NCBI GenBank assembly: GCA_947462335.1
Contig: OX381705.1
Location: forward strand, 38,743,770 to 38,807,769
Origin: Harmothoe impar
Lineage: Eukaryota; Annelida; Polychaeta; Phyllodocida; Polynoidae
Length of the DNA stretch: 64,000 bases
Reading direction: 5' to 3'
Positions within the stretch are counted from its first letter, which is position 1, and the number at the start of each line of letters is the position of its first letter. This document shows positions 30,700 to 42,389 of the stretch, in pieces. The translations under genes were made by a program, and so were the position numbers. The notes under the pieces are model-generated. The model searched no databases and was not told the DNA's origin. It saw nothing but the letters and a program-made list of their open reading frames with translations.

Positions 30700-31890
30700 A
30701 GAACCATTGAATTCCTTGGGTCCATATTAGGGGGGTAGGTATGATTATAATCAACCTTAGGACCATAGAAATGTGTGTTGCTAGGCAGATAAACAAATAG
30801 AATAGCCGTTGCTAGGCAACCAGCTGTATAAGCAACAAACTAATAGAACCATTGAATTTCTTGGGTCCATATTAGGGGGGGGGGTATGATTATAATCAAC
30901 TTCAGGACCATGGAAATGTGTGTTGCTAGGCAGATAAACAATCAGAATAGCCGTTGCTAGGCAACCAGCTGTATAAGCAACAAACCAATAGAACCATTGA
31001 ATTTCTTGGGTCCATATTAGGGGGTAGGTATGATTATAATCAACTTCAGGACCATGGAAATGTGTGTTGCTAGGCAGATAAACAATCAGAATAGCCGTTT
31101 GGTAAGCAGCCAGCTGTATTAGCAACAAATGGATAGAAGCATTGAATTCCTTGGGTCCATATTAGGGGGGGTAGGTATGATTATAATCAACCTTAGGACC
31201 ATAGAAATGTGTGTTGCTAGGCAGATAAACAATTAGAATAGCCGTTGCTAGGCAACCAGCTGTATAAGCAACGATTATAATCAACTTCAAGACCATGGAA
31301 ATGGGTGTTGCTAGGCAGATAAACAATTACAATAGCCGTTTCTAGGCAACCAGCTGTATTAGCAACAAACGGATAGAAGCATTGAATTTCTTGGGTCCAT
31401 ATTAGGGGGGTAGGTATGATTATAATCAACTTCGGGACCATGGAAATGTGTGTTGCTAGGCAGATAAACAATTAGAATAGCCGTTGCTAGGCAACCAGCT
31501 GTATTAGCAACAAATAGATAGAAGCATTGAATTCCTTGGGTCCATATTAGGGGGGGTAGGTATGATTATAATCAACCTTAGGACCATAGAAATGTGTGTT
31601 GCTAGGCAGATAAACAATTAGAATAGCCGTTGCTAGGCAACCAGCTGGATTAGCAACAAATGAATAGAAGCATTGAATTCCTTGGGTCCATATTAGGGGG
31701 GTAGGTATGATTATAATCAACCTTAGAACCATGGAAATGTGTGTTGCTAGGCAGATAAACAATTAGAATAGCCATTGCTAGGCAACCAGCTGTATTAGCA
31801 ACAAATGGATAGAAGCATTGAATTCCTTGGGTCCATATTAGGGGGGGTAGATAAATTATGATTATAATCAACCTCAGGAACTATCAAAGG
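30700..31890. repeat. 145-bp satellite, eight units
   Basis: Units contain GAATTCCTTGGGTCCATATT, GATTATAATCAAC and GTTGCTAGGCAACCAGCTG. The first motif recurs at about 145-bp steps, except one gap of 241 bp near 31150-31390. A separated unit left of the 1.5-kb insertion (29085-29172) shows where that element landed. All frames here are repeat by-products. Confidence 0.85.
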
Positions 31891-31939
31891 TTGATTTATA
31901 TTATTGTTATCACATAGCATAAATTTGTGTTGTGCCACC

Positions 31940-33457
31940 TTAATCCAAGATGGCGCCACAATCCAAGATGGCGGCGCCCGTTCTGACTTCTGGCAAAGTG
32001 CAAACATCATATACCTCGTTCTGGTGGTGCCTGGCGGCACCACCAGGTGGCTACGCCACCACTTTGGCATTAAAAAAATTGAGAGCTCTGCAATCAGAAC
32101 ACTGTGGCCCATTTAGCAGAGTCTGGTACAAGATACCAAGGAAAAGTGTGTATCATGACTGGTGTAATCACGCTTTTGACTGGTGGAGTGGACCTAAGCT
32201 ACAATGTATCAATACATGAGGTAGATCTGCATATTGCATACTATGCATGTGCTCATCTATTGGGAAGAAAGGCAGGGTCTAGACATGTAGGCAAGTTCAC
32301 TCTTGCATATGGATGCCAAAACATGATAGGGCAATTAACCCAAACTATTTCAGATACCGTACTGTCATATTTCGGCACCACAATAGCATTCATCTATCTG
32401 CACACTGATAGCTTTGGTGTTTAGACCCCTACATTCTGTATTCCTCTTCTCGTGTTGAATTGAGGAAAAGTTTTAGGAAAAGAAAAGTGGTGAATCATTC
32501 AAAGTTTCGATGGGTAGGCAAGAAATTTAGCAGAGTTCTGCTGTCTTTATGACTCCAATTCACAACATGGGTTGTGAAAGTCGCATCATGTTGTGTCAAA
32601 AAATACCCCCTCCAAAATAAATACCCCTAAAATAAAAGTGTTTTACAAAGAACCAAATACACTGTTTCCAGGTGGTTGCTAGGTAAGTATCTGCTGTTGC
32701 TAGGTAACCATGGACCATAGCAAACCATTTATATCATTGCTGCTCATTTGGGGTCACTTTAGATGCATTAAGTATGGGTGCATTACCTTTCTGACTGTCA
32801 ATTGCCCTAGTTTCTAGGGAAATCCAATATGAAATGCCTGTTGCTATGCAACTGCCAGACCAAGCAACAAAGGGATAAGACCATTGAAAAGGTTGAAATT
32901 GGTTTAGGGGGGCTAGGTAAACTTCAAATTGGCCTATGGAAAGTCTAAATAGAAAAGAATGAGGGAAATAGTGCACTTTCCCATCCTGGACGCCATCTTG
33001 AATTCCTGAGCAAGCACAAGGAGGATGTCCGAGGACTTTTAGTATGTATTTGAGTACCCATCTGGGCATCAAAAAAATTGGCTTGTTCCGATTTTGTTTA
33101 ACCTTAGGTCCTATTCTGAGCTAAAAATCTTGGACTATAAAGAAATGTTGTCGGGCCAACGTTGGGTGACACAAGGTTAGGTGACACAAGGCCATCCCAT
33201 CCTTAAGAAGTTATTTACCTATCATTACCAACAAAAGGATGACCAGGATTTTGTTATACATGTATAACAAGGAAGTGGTAATTAAGAATCATATAGATTA
33301 CATATATGTAATATGAAAGGTTTTAAAAGCTATATTACACACATGGGGTCTAATGAATGACCAATTATGAGGAAGAAATATCTCCATGCAACTTCCAATG
33401 CCCTCTGGTAGAGGTTGGTACTAGGCTTGGGCTAATGTTGGGCCAACATTGGTACAC
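31940..33457. other. Non-coding, dispersed remnants
   Basis: Short words such as CCAAGATGGCG (twice at 31950-31980) and a TTGCTAGGTAACC element near 32690. No ORF, RNA gene or paired terminus that I can support. Confidence 0.35.
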
Positions 33458-33570
33458 TAGGGACCTTTAGCAAACCACGTAAAAGCTTATAAAACGCAGA
33501 CGTAGCAGTGCTGAAAGGATAGGATACGTCTGCGTTTATTGAGCTTTTACGTGGTTGCTAAAGGTCCCTA
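33458..33570. mobile_element. TAGGGACC palindromic MITE, copy 2 (113 bp)
   Basis: Nearly identical to 28149-28260. It lies within a region of iterated CCAACATTGGC/GCCAACGTTGG words (33150-33727) that ends TTGCTAGCTGGG. Confidence 0.75.
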
Positions 33571-34239
33571 ATATGAATTATTTGACGTACCAATATTGGC
33601 TAATCACTGAGAGTATTATCAACGTTGGTACAATATGAATTTGCCAATGTTGGTTCAACATCACAATATTGCCCACGACGGTGCCAACCATTGCCAACAT
33701 TGGCCCAACGTATCCTTGCTAGCTGGGGGTAGGACTCCTACTGTACCTCAGGTATACAACCAAACCCAACAACTGGGACGGCCAGCAGATGCAGCAGAAG
33801 GAGGTACCTGATGGCTTGAAAAATCCTGTCTACCTGAGGTAGCTACTAATTATTGTACATGAGGTTACGTCTCAGGCGTCTAACGGTCGCAATGGCTTAT
33901 ATCCCACACAATTAGTTTTGCATTTCAATCAATTTTCGACCACACTCATTTAAATACTTCCCCTACCCAACTAGTTACCAGTGCCACATTTTCATAGATA
34001 TTCCCTATCTACTTTTGGCCGAACTACCTATCTATTCTATTCACGGGTACATCACGACATGCTAACATTAAACAACACTATTTTTTATTAATAACTGAGA
34101 CTACATTGTACATATGTAGTTCATGTGGGTCTGAAGATTCCTATCTGTCAGAGATTGATTGCTCTGGTCTATGTTGTATTTATTACATTCGCTATGAATG
34201 GCTCATTGTTTAGGCCATATATGAAGTAAAGTGTCTCAC

Positions 34240-34451
34240 CTTATCTGATTACATGTGAGGTCAAGCTCCTTAATCTCAACTCCGTACTTGTCTATATATT
34301 TCCTGGGTATTTCGATGATCTCCTGGAAGGCCAGGCTCAATCTGCCGTTAGTTCTATCCATTATGACTAACTTTGGTTGACAGGCATCTCCCTTAGCTGC
34401 ATGATGTGGTTCCCTTTTCCTGGCTGCTCGTTCACTGGTCAGACTGATCAT
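34240..34451 (-). CDS. Leucine-rich-repeat gene, first coding exon (LRMDA-like)
   Basis: Probable first coding exon of the same minus-strand gene. The first ATG in the open frame is at 34449-34451. The frame extends upstream to about 34490 without another ATG. The exon ends in an LRR (IKELDLTCNQI) and a good donor, AAG/GTGAGA, at 34239/34240. It leaves two nucleotides of an Arg codon, which the exon at 740-879 completes, so the LRR runs on without a break. The N-terminal 45 residues are basic and not recognised. No TATA box or CpG-rich promoter is evident upstream. The intron to the next exon is 33.4 kb, filled by transposons and satellites. Confidence 0.6.
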
Positions 34452-35375
34452 AGCTTCAGGATTGTTCAGGGGAAGATGGACTTTAGACAACTTCTATCTC
34501 TGATAGTGAACACCGATCACTAAACTGGTGTGGTGTGTCCTATCTACCGGTAGATAGTGAAATGTCTCACGATAGTAGCATAATAGATATATCAGATATA
34601 TAAGGGCGCCCTCTGGAAAAAAGATACGTCATATGTAAATATGGAGGTTTTTAATGCATGCATTTGCATGTCCCTACTTTCCGCGTCTTTAATTATTCCT
34701 AGCACAGTTTATAATGTATACATATCACTGTGTCAACACCCATTACTGTAATTCGAATTCGTTTTGGCATGATTCCTGTTCTAATATCTCAAGAGTCTCC
34801 CCAGCTAGCACCTTATGTAAAAAAGTATGTGTTTTACTGGTCATATTCACATTGATATGCAAAAATCACCCCATAATGACGTCTTGAGAGAGTAAATCAT
34901 TTTACATAGTAGTTTGACAGGAAACGTACACATTATTTACATCTAAATGGCAATGTGAAAGAGACATTAGTCATTTGATATTATCTGTACATTTGAATTG
35001 ACGAATGAGTGGTTAAATCTCCATCAAAATATTATATCTTTTTTTGGAGAAATCATACACATAATTACATTGATGTCAAATTTATGCCTAAAGGTGCGTG
35101 CTAAAATGATGTGATAGATTTGACATCAACATTACGTAGACTTTACAAATGTAGTACATCCTTATCTGGCCAAATTATGATGTCTATAACATATCTGTAA
35201 TTTAAATTAGCTCTCAAGTGGTACACTTTTGACACAAGATGTCTCCCTCTACCAATATCAATAGAATTCAATCTACATTTGCAATACTTTGACTATAAAT
35301 GGGCCATGTTTAGATACGGCCTATTTATTCAATTGACAATAATTAAAGAGTACAGCGGTCATAAACAAAAAATTT

Positions 35376-35562
35376 CTGACGAGCCTAAGCAGGGCCGTCC
35401 GCACACGGCAAGCAGCAAGCAGGAATGAATAACAGAGCAGTGTCCAAATGAGACTGCAGGTGGCGCTGCGGAGGCGGTGGTTCCCGCCACTCCCACACGG
35501 TGGGGTGACAGAGGCGAACCCTACTAGTACCAATACACAAAACAACACTTGTTTCCCTTCAT
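35376..35562 (-). repeat. DIRS-like split direct repeat A2
   Basis: 187 bp, starting CTGACGAGCCTAAGCAGGGC, over 95% identical to 57472-57658. It is flanked by CCATGTTTAGATACGGC on both sides (35304-35320 and 35635-35651), the candidate B repeats. Confidence 0.85.
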
Positions 35563-35699
35563 TGATACTGACGTAGATTCCATGACATAAACTATACATA
35601 TATAAATGATGGTCAAGGCAGATATGGACTTGGACCATGTTTAGATACGGCAAAAACCCAGAATCAAGTTGGTATCACAATAACATCACATTAGGTAAC

Positions 35700-36065
35700 A
35701 AGGTTTATTTTTTATGAAATACGGCCGTGCCATTGACTTAACCAAGGACTCCCGTATTTCATACCCCCTGTGAAATAACCCATGGCCGTATTTCACGGCC
35801 TGTGACGTCATCAAATATGGCGGTTTGTTTACATTCAAACGGCAAAGAAAATGGCTATTTTAGGGCCCCGTCTATCATAATTTTGGTATTTTGAATCAAA
35901 AACCATAAAAAATAAACACAAAGGCACACTCATTTAAGTCTGTTGACTGGGTTATTTCACTTGTTGACCATTGGGCCGCATTTCACTCAGCCTACGGCCT
36001 CGTGAAATACGGCCCAAGGTCAACTCGTGAAATAACCCAGCCAACAGACTGAAACTCGTGCACCT
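35700..36065. mobile_element. Fold-back insertion rich in GTGAAATAACCC
   Basis: Inverted repeat TGTTGACTGGGTTATTTCAC (35940) against GTGAAATAACCCAGCCAACA (36031), with further CCGTATTTCACGG and GGGCCGTATTTCACG-type words at 35720-35800. It lies between the recombinase stop and the terminal repeats of the DIRS-like element. Confidence 0.5.
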
Positions 36066-36090
36066 TTGTCTATATGTATTCTAATACATA

Positions 36091-36870
36091 TTAATGCAAC
36101 TGGGAACATAGAGAATCAGCAAACAACTGATCTAGATTAATTCTAGAAGAAAGTGGCTTGGCCAGGTATATCAGAGCAGTCAGACTAGCCCAGTCACCTG
36201 CCTGACGAATGTCCTCCAGCGGCACACCACAATGGTGAAGAAAGGCCACGCCAGATCTCCTCAGAGAATGCAAACCCGAGCCTGGGATGTCAAGTTCAAT
36301 GGTCCTCAGTAACCTCTTCAAATATTTAAGAAGTACCGGTATGTCAAGGGTATAAGGCTACCTCCGTGATGCAGCAAAAAGGCCGGAGAATCCTTAGAAT
36401 GCGCTGGGGAATCTGTGAAGTGTTCATGAAGTAGGGTATAAGCACATAAAGGTGAACCCTTTGCACGTGTGATAGGAATCTGATGAGTCCTTTGTCCATA
36501 TTGGATAGTTTTTGAGCTAGACACACTCAATAGAACACCCCAACTCATGAATCTAAAAGAAAATCTACGAGGGTAATGGCCCTCAAGTTTTAAATTATCT
36601 GAAACCAGTCACAATGCATGCCCAAATACAATGGTCGTTTACATTTAGCCAATTCACAGACATAGACATTTGGAGCAGATTATCCAAACTCAAAGATAAC
36701 CTACGCGGCTCTGGGTCACCTAACAAGTGCCTCAGACCTTTCAGTGTGGTAATGAAAACAAAATTAGAACGAATATAGAGTACATCATAACCAAAATACT
36801 TATTCAGGCTTATAACCCCAGATACATAATTATCAATACTGACGTAAGATAGACTGCCAGAGAGATACAC
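36091..36870 (-). pseudogene. Tyrosine recombinase of the DIRS-like element, C-terminal part
   Basis: The frame 36595-36870 continues the SAM-like N-terminal domain (SYVSIDNYVSGVISLNKYFG). The frames 36318-36548 and 36091-36321 carry the catalytic domain. LHSLRRSGVAFLHHCGVPLE contains the His-x-x-Arg motif, GDWAS the Trp/His position, and ALIYLAKP the probable nucleophilic Tyr. Two frameshifts (near 36560-36600 and 36320) break it. The other half of the gene lies at 54606-54813, beyond the gypsy insertion. Confidence 0.8.
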
Positions 36871-36873
36871 TAT

Positions 36874-37279
36874 TGTAGTGGTTCGGGATCTCAGAAAAGA
36901 GAACAAGAACGTCAGTTTCCAAGTGCGAAGTAGAATGAGTGTTTTATTCAACGTATCCCTTTTACAATTGAATCTGGGTCTTAAGACGAAGCAGTACTGC
37001 TGGTTCAATCTAACGATTGGGTAGGGTAATGCTGGGAGTCAGCCGGGCCTGCACTGACTGGCGACTATACGAGGAGGGGAGGTTTATATACCCCCTTTGG
37101 ATGTGAAATCAACATGATCACGTGTCGGTTGGCTCCCGCCTGAAACGTGGTGCGCAGTACCCGAGAGAGGACAGTCGCCCCCTCTGGGATACCGCCCACA
37201 CTAACGCCAGGCGGGAACAACCCGGACTAACCCTCCTCAGTCACCTGGATGGAAATGATTACAGTAGTAAACCCCTACA
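36874..37279 (-). repeat. Gypsy 3' LTR
   Basis: 406 bp. It has a TATA box (TATATAAACC in minus sense near 37085) and an AATAAA signal in minus sense near 36940. Short stretches of the neighbouring interior (37280-37850) are AT-rich and non-coding. Confidence 0.9.
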
Positions 37280-37897
37280 CTACCCCCCCCCTCTAGACAA
37301 CACTAGGTGTGGTAAAAACCTGAGTAGTAGACTGATAATAAAATAGTTTGACAACCAGAAGTAGTTTGTCTATACACTATACATAAAAGGGTTTTACTAC
37401 AAATAGTCATATGTAATATATGATAAACAATATATCAATGAAATTAAGGCATTCTCATAGCTACCTTATGATATGACTTTTACGTTTAGTAGAACCCGAA
37501 GTAGTTACCAACAGTTTGTAACTATCTTCTACTTAAAAATACATATATAGTCCTGATAAGGACCTTTAAAAAAATGATCGGCAAGTGTGTACCAATTCCG
37601 AAGAATTTTTCATAACAAAATATATATCTACCACTTTTAAATATACATACTCTTATTTACATCCACCCGAAGTGGTCAACGTTTGAACACAGTTATGGTT
37701 TATACAGATCTTTGGTAATATCCTGAGTATCATAAACTATCATAGTGTGTCAGCACCATAAATATATATATTAGAAACATGGACGGGAATGTCTTTTAAT
37801 AAATAATCTGGAACTACAGCGGTGTACTGTAGGACCTCACAAAAATGCTATGTCGACTTAATGTCTGGTGATGTGCTGATCTCTGGATCTGCTTCGG

Positions 37898-38030
37898 GAC
37901 GAGTAAGTGAGGTGCTCTCCTCTTCATCTTGGACGACTGAGTGAGGTGCTCTCCTCTTCATCTTGGACGAGTGAGTGAGGTGCTCTCCTCTTCATCCTGG
38001 ACGACTGAGTGAGGTGCTCTCCTCTTCCGG
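37898..38030. repeat. 34-bp tandem repeat, four units
   Basis: Unit GACGACTGAGTGAGGTGCTC plus TCCTCTTCATCTTG. It lies between the 3' LTR and the accessory block of the gypsy element. Confidence 0.85.
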
Positions 38031-38277
38031 TCTACCAGACGAAGGTAGACTTATGTGGATGTAATTTTGTTTAAATTTATACATATGTGGAATTAACAGT
38101 AATACTCGGTATATATATTATTACCTAAGAACCTAAGGGTTCTTTTTCTAAGAAGGGATAGTCCTTTCTTATGTACCTCCGCCTTCTATAGCAGAAGGTG
38201 TACAATCTTATAGAGATCCTATGGATCTCTTCTCTGAAGCAACTACAGCTGTATTCAGTCGCCCGAAGGTTTTTGTT

Positions 38278-39462
38278 TCAGCCTTCGGGTACCTCCTTCT
38301 TCTGGATGGCATCCTTGAGTTGCTCAAGGGTCCCATCCCAGTCCGAGAATTTTATCCCGAGGCAAACTTTAAACTTTGCTTTCATCTCCCGGATCTCCTC
38401 CTGGAGATCCTTACATTCCTCCCGGACTGTAGCTTCTAGCACAGCGGCTTTGTCCCGCTGTGCTTCCAAGAACCTAGTCTTGGTGACCACTTCATCAGCG
38501 GTTTCTTTTTGAAGGCTGTCCTTCTCCTTCTGGTGACACTTCCTGACGCCTTCAACGAAGTGTTGTACCACCTTCTTGTGGTAATCCTCGGCCATCGTCT
38601 GCTGTTCCTTCTAGAACTCGTCCAGAATCTCCTGTCCAATCTGATTGGACAGTTTGGCATCCTTTGGAAAATAGGATGCTATTGGCGCCACTTTTAGGGT
38701 CGCTACTGGCTTTTCCTTCTTCACCTTGACCTCCAGGACTTTCCCAGGAGGGTCAATAGTTGGTTTCCCAACGTCAACCGGCTTCCCTGGGGGTGGAACC
38801 GGTTTCCCTGGTGGTGAAACCGGCTTCCCTGGTGGTGGAACCGGTGCTGGCACTGGAGCTCTTGCTGGCGGAGGGGGTGGTCTCATAGGGTCCTCCCCCG
38901 GCGTCGTGATCCGGTGCAAAGGCTTGAATGACTTATGGGTTGGCAGCTGTTGTTGGTGCCGCGAAGCATCCCTACCTGCGTGCTTTAACACCTGTTGGTG
39001 TATTCCCGAAGGGGCGGCTGGTTCAGGATGATTGGAGGCAGACGAAGGTCTACTTGTAGGGCCCCCTCGGTACCCTGAGTCGGGTATGACACCCCCCTGA
39101 GCAGACGAGGTGGATGCCACATGACGCACCTTGTCATACCAGGACCTGGTGGAGTCATAATCCTCCCCAGGACTCCGACGTCCCCGTCGCACCAGCTCCC
39201 TCTGACGGGCGAATTCATTCTCGCGTCGTCGGGTTTCCTGAGGAGTCTGGTCAAGCATCTGGGACTCCAGTCCAGGCGTCAGGTTCATCTCCGGATAGTC
39301 GTCATACCTATCCGCAGAGGCCTCATAGCTTCGACTGCTATGAGATGACTCTGTGTAGTAACGAGAGTCAATCTCCTCAAGGCTGAGGGTCCCTCCTCTT
39401 CTCATATTCTTTGCCGAGCTGGTGGAGCGAGAGCGTCCCCGGTCAGCTCTCGGTTGCTCCAC
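38278..39462 (-). pseudogene. Gypsy accessory ORF, proline-rich and coiled-coil part (first copy)
   Basis: Duplicate of 42390-43575 with an early stop near 38611: the codon CAG for Gln after ILDEF is TAG here. The frame 38278-38595 carries the remaining coiled coil without the A-run frameshift. The two copies are thus broken at different places. Confidence 0.6.
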
Positions 39463-39667
39463 CCGCCCCTAATGTAATTTTGTTTAAATTTTTACATATG
39501 TGGAATTAACAGTAATACTTGGTATATATATTAATACCTAAGAACCTAAGGGTTCTTTTTCTAAGAAGGGATAGTCCTTTCTTATGTACCTCCGCCTTCT
39601 ATAGCAGAAGGTGTACAATCTTATAGAGATCCTATGGATCTCTTCTCTGAAGCAACTACAGCTGTAT

Positions 39668-42363
39668 TAGTCTAGTGAATTAAGGGAACGAATTGGCATT
39701 ATACTTTATTGTTGGATAAAAGTGCCAATTTTTTTTTACAGATGGTTTGAACCAAGAACTTTCACTTTTTTCCCTGCTCCAAAAGAAATTTCTGTGCTAT
39801 CCTCGTTTTTCAGCCATTTTAAAATGTGGTCACTAAATTCATTAAAATAAAGAGGAAATCTTAATTTTAAGAACTTTTATAGAAATATTTAGGACTGAAA
39901 CTGTAAAAGATGCTGAACTGCTAACTATATATGTTGGTTAATATACAAAATCAATGCATTAAAAATTCAAGACGGCTGCCCTTCATAAAGATGACTGTCA
40001 GATCACATGAACCCATATTTTTCAGGTTCACTTAGTTGTTTATCTGATTTGAACAAAGCCCTATACCAGACTGAAATATAATATACAAGGAACAATATCA
40101 TTGAACCCCTATATGTTTATGGGATGACAAGAAATGTCGGATAAATGTGCATATTGAACTGGTAAGGAAACAGCAGCAGTAATAATACGAGTCACTGCCT
40201 GAGTCACCTGCACCTGACAGGCGGGGTTGGACACTGCAAGATAATTGGTGCATCCCCTTGGCGGATCCAGGGAGGGGGGCAACAGGCCTTGCCCCCCCCC
40301 CCCCACAAAAAAAGGAGAAAGGAGAAGAAAGATGATGGAGGAAAAGGGGATGGAGAAAAAAAAGATAGGAAAACTGGCAATTATAATTAACAAACAGTAT
40401 TTCAGTGAAGTAGATGGGAAACCTTTCCTGGAGGGGGGGGGGGAATGCATATATGTCTGAGCAGGTGGTGGAAAAGTCATCGGATAAGAGGGTTAGCTCT
40501 TGTTTTGACCACCAGGGGGCACAGGGATAGCAAAAGAGTGACAAAAAGGCTATAAAATGTACTAGAGTACTTTCAAAAGTAGAATATTCTTCTCTAAGTA
40601 ATCTTCGCTGCAAGGGTTCTATATTTATTCTGGGATATAATGTATTTATACCATTTTCAGTTATACATGTATTTCAACTCATGTTTGACAAACCAATCCT
40701 GACAAAAAGTGCAGAAATATTTGCTATATATCCTTAGGACTGCCGGTACTTTCTGGAGGCGCACTGCCATAGCGTATTGTTTCCAATGCAAACGCAAAAT
40801 CTTGGCTTTCAGAGGGCCCTTTTTACTATACACATTGGCCCGCTATGGCAGTGCTAAGGATATTGTAGGGCCTATATAGATACTGACACCAGCTTTAATT
40901 CCAAATTCTCCCTGGGGCGGGGCCTTGTCCCTCCTTCTGGCCCTGCTCCAAAGCAAAGCCCTGGGACATGAGGTCCTTCTGGACTCCCACCCCTCAGGCT
41001 CCCACCCCTCCTACTGGGTCCCACGCTACCAGCTTCCACCCCTCTGCCTGGACCCCACGAGTCCCAGGGCTTTTATGACTCCTCACGGGATTGCTACAAT
41101 TAATGCTACCTGCTGTATATAAGTTACTATATTCGACAGGACTGCTGGTAATTGGATTTGTGTAAAAGATTATTTGATTACAAAATGGACATCCTGAGCT
41201 TCCACTCCTCCTCCTGGGGCCCCACTCCTCCCCATTCCTCTTCTCAGGTCTGGGGAACATGCTGTGTGCTGAGGGATTTGTTAAGGATGGAGCGGGGATG
41301 TGGTCCCTTCCTTATATTGTGTCTGGGGGAACCTGGAGAGGCCGACAAAGGGCCTAGCTAATGAGTTCTCTGTGGGAATCTTATACCTGTGGTCAATGGT
41401 TGAATTGAGACCTCAAATAAACCAAACTTCTCACCTCATGAACCCCTTCCTCAAGTGTATTTAATTGCAGTGCTAATGAAATCCCCCCTCCTCTCCCCAA
41501 TTTTTATGGCCCATAATGACATCACCAAAGGGATGAGGCTGGCCTCCTCCTGTAGGTGTCAAACTGAACACTAATAAAGGTACTAATGCCCTCACAGTCA
41601 GGGGACTCACCAGAATATGCCAGGCAAGGTATACCATACACCTTCCAATTTCCCTGACCCTCACCTTCCATCCCATGTCCACTCTTCTCCCCTCCAGGCC
41701 CCCTTCCATGCCCTGGCCTAACCCTGTGGTTTCCCCTCCCTCTAAGACCCATGTGTTGCCTACTCAAGCCTAAAAAATTTCTTGAGGGGGCATGACCCCA
41801 AATCCCAAAGTGTGCCCCTGTGCTTCACTTGCGGTGGCCACGGCGCTTCACTTGCGGTGTTCTGCTGCAATACCCAATCCGTCTAGAATGATCACATCAA
41901 AACAATCCTACTACTACCAATTCTATACCATAACAGAGTATAACATACATGGAAACACTTAGAATTACCCTTATAATAATCGAGAGGTTGAAAAAATTAC
42001 AATCGACTGCCTGTGAAAGCAATTAAAATAAAAGCATAAATTCAAAATTAATTTTGCCTTTCAGCTTTAATTTTGAGCCCATATTGCCTTTTTGGGGGCT
42101 AATGGTCTCATATTTATGACAATTAATGTCTATTGTAGCAATATTATTAGGTCTCAACACTAGAAACCTGCAAAAGATTAACTTATAAAATATTTTTTGT
42201 CATAGTTCACAATTTTCAGGAAAATGACCCAAAAATGGTGTTGCAGGACACTTTTTTCTTGGAGCAAGGAAAAATATTCAATAACACATATTTATCTACC
42301 TATAAACCAACTTTGGTACTTTTATCCAGAAATAAAGTATATTTCCCTTAATTCACTAGACTA
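39668..42363. mobile_element. DNA transposon with TAGTCTAGTG termini, 2.7 kb, non-autonomous
   Basis: A perfect 21-bp terminal inverted repeat (TAGTCTAGTGAATTAAGGGA), with imperfect pairing further in (ATACTTTATT and GGATAAAAGT). TAT flanks both ends (39665-39667 and 42364-42366). The 3-bp duplication suggests Harbinger- or CMC-like chemistry, but no transposase is present. The interior (40.1-41.9 kb) has low-complexity G and C runs and no supported ORF. Confidence 0.8.
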
Positions 42364-42389
42364 TATTCAGTCGCCCGAAGGTTTTTGTT

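Larger units (their letters stand above)
880..34239 (-). other. 33-kb intron of the LRR gene, filled with mobile and satellite DNA
   Basis: Bounded by a GT donor at 34238-34239 and an AG acceptor at 880-881 on the minus strand. The insertions inside it are annotated separately. The Polinton genes, gypsy fragments and LINE are all on the minus strand, the same sense as the host gene. Confidence 0.55.

Noticed and set aside
30781..31871. Repeated short ORFs on the minus strand
   Set aside because: Translation of the 145-bp satellite.
24030..31890. CRISPR-like regular repeats
   Set aside because: Units are contiguous satellites without unique spacers, in an animal genome.
36091..36548. Phage- or bacterium-derived integrase gene in the host
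   Set aside because: The motifs, neighbours (RNase H, gag-like ORF) and split direct repeats place it in a DIRS/Ngaro-like element.
40098..40613. 171-codon ORF in the 2.7-kb transposon
   Set aside because: Contains poly-C/poly-G tracts and overlaps other frames equally open; no domain or start context.
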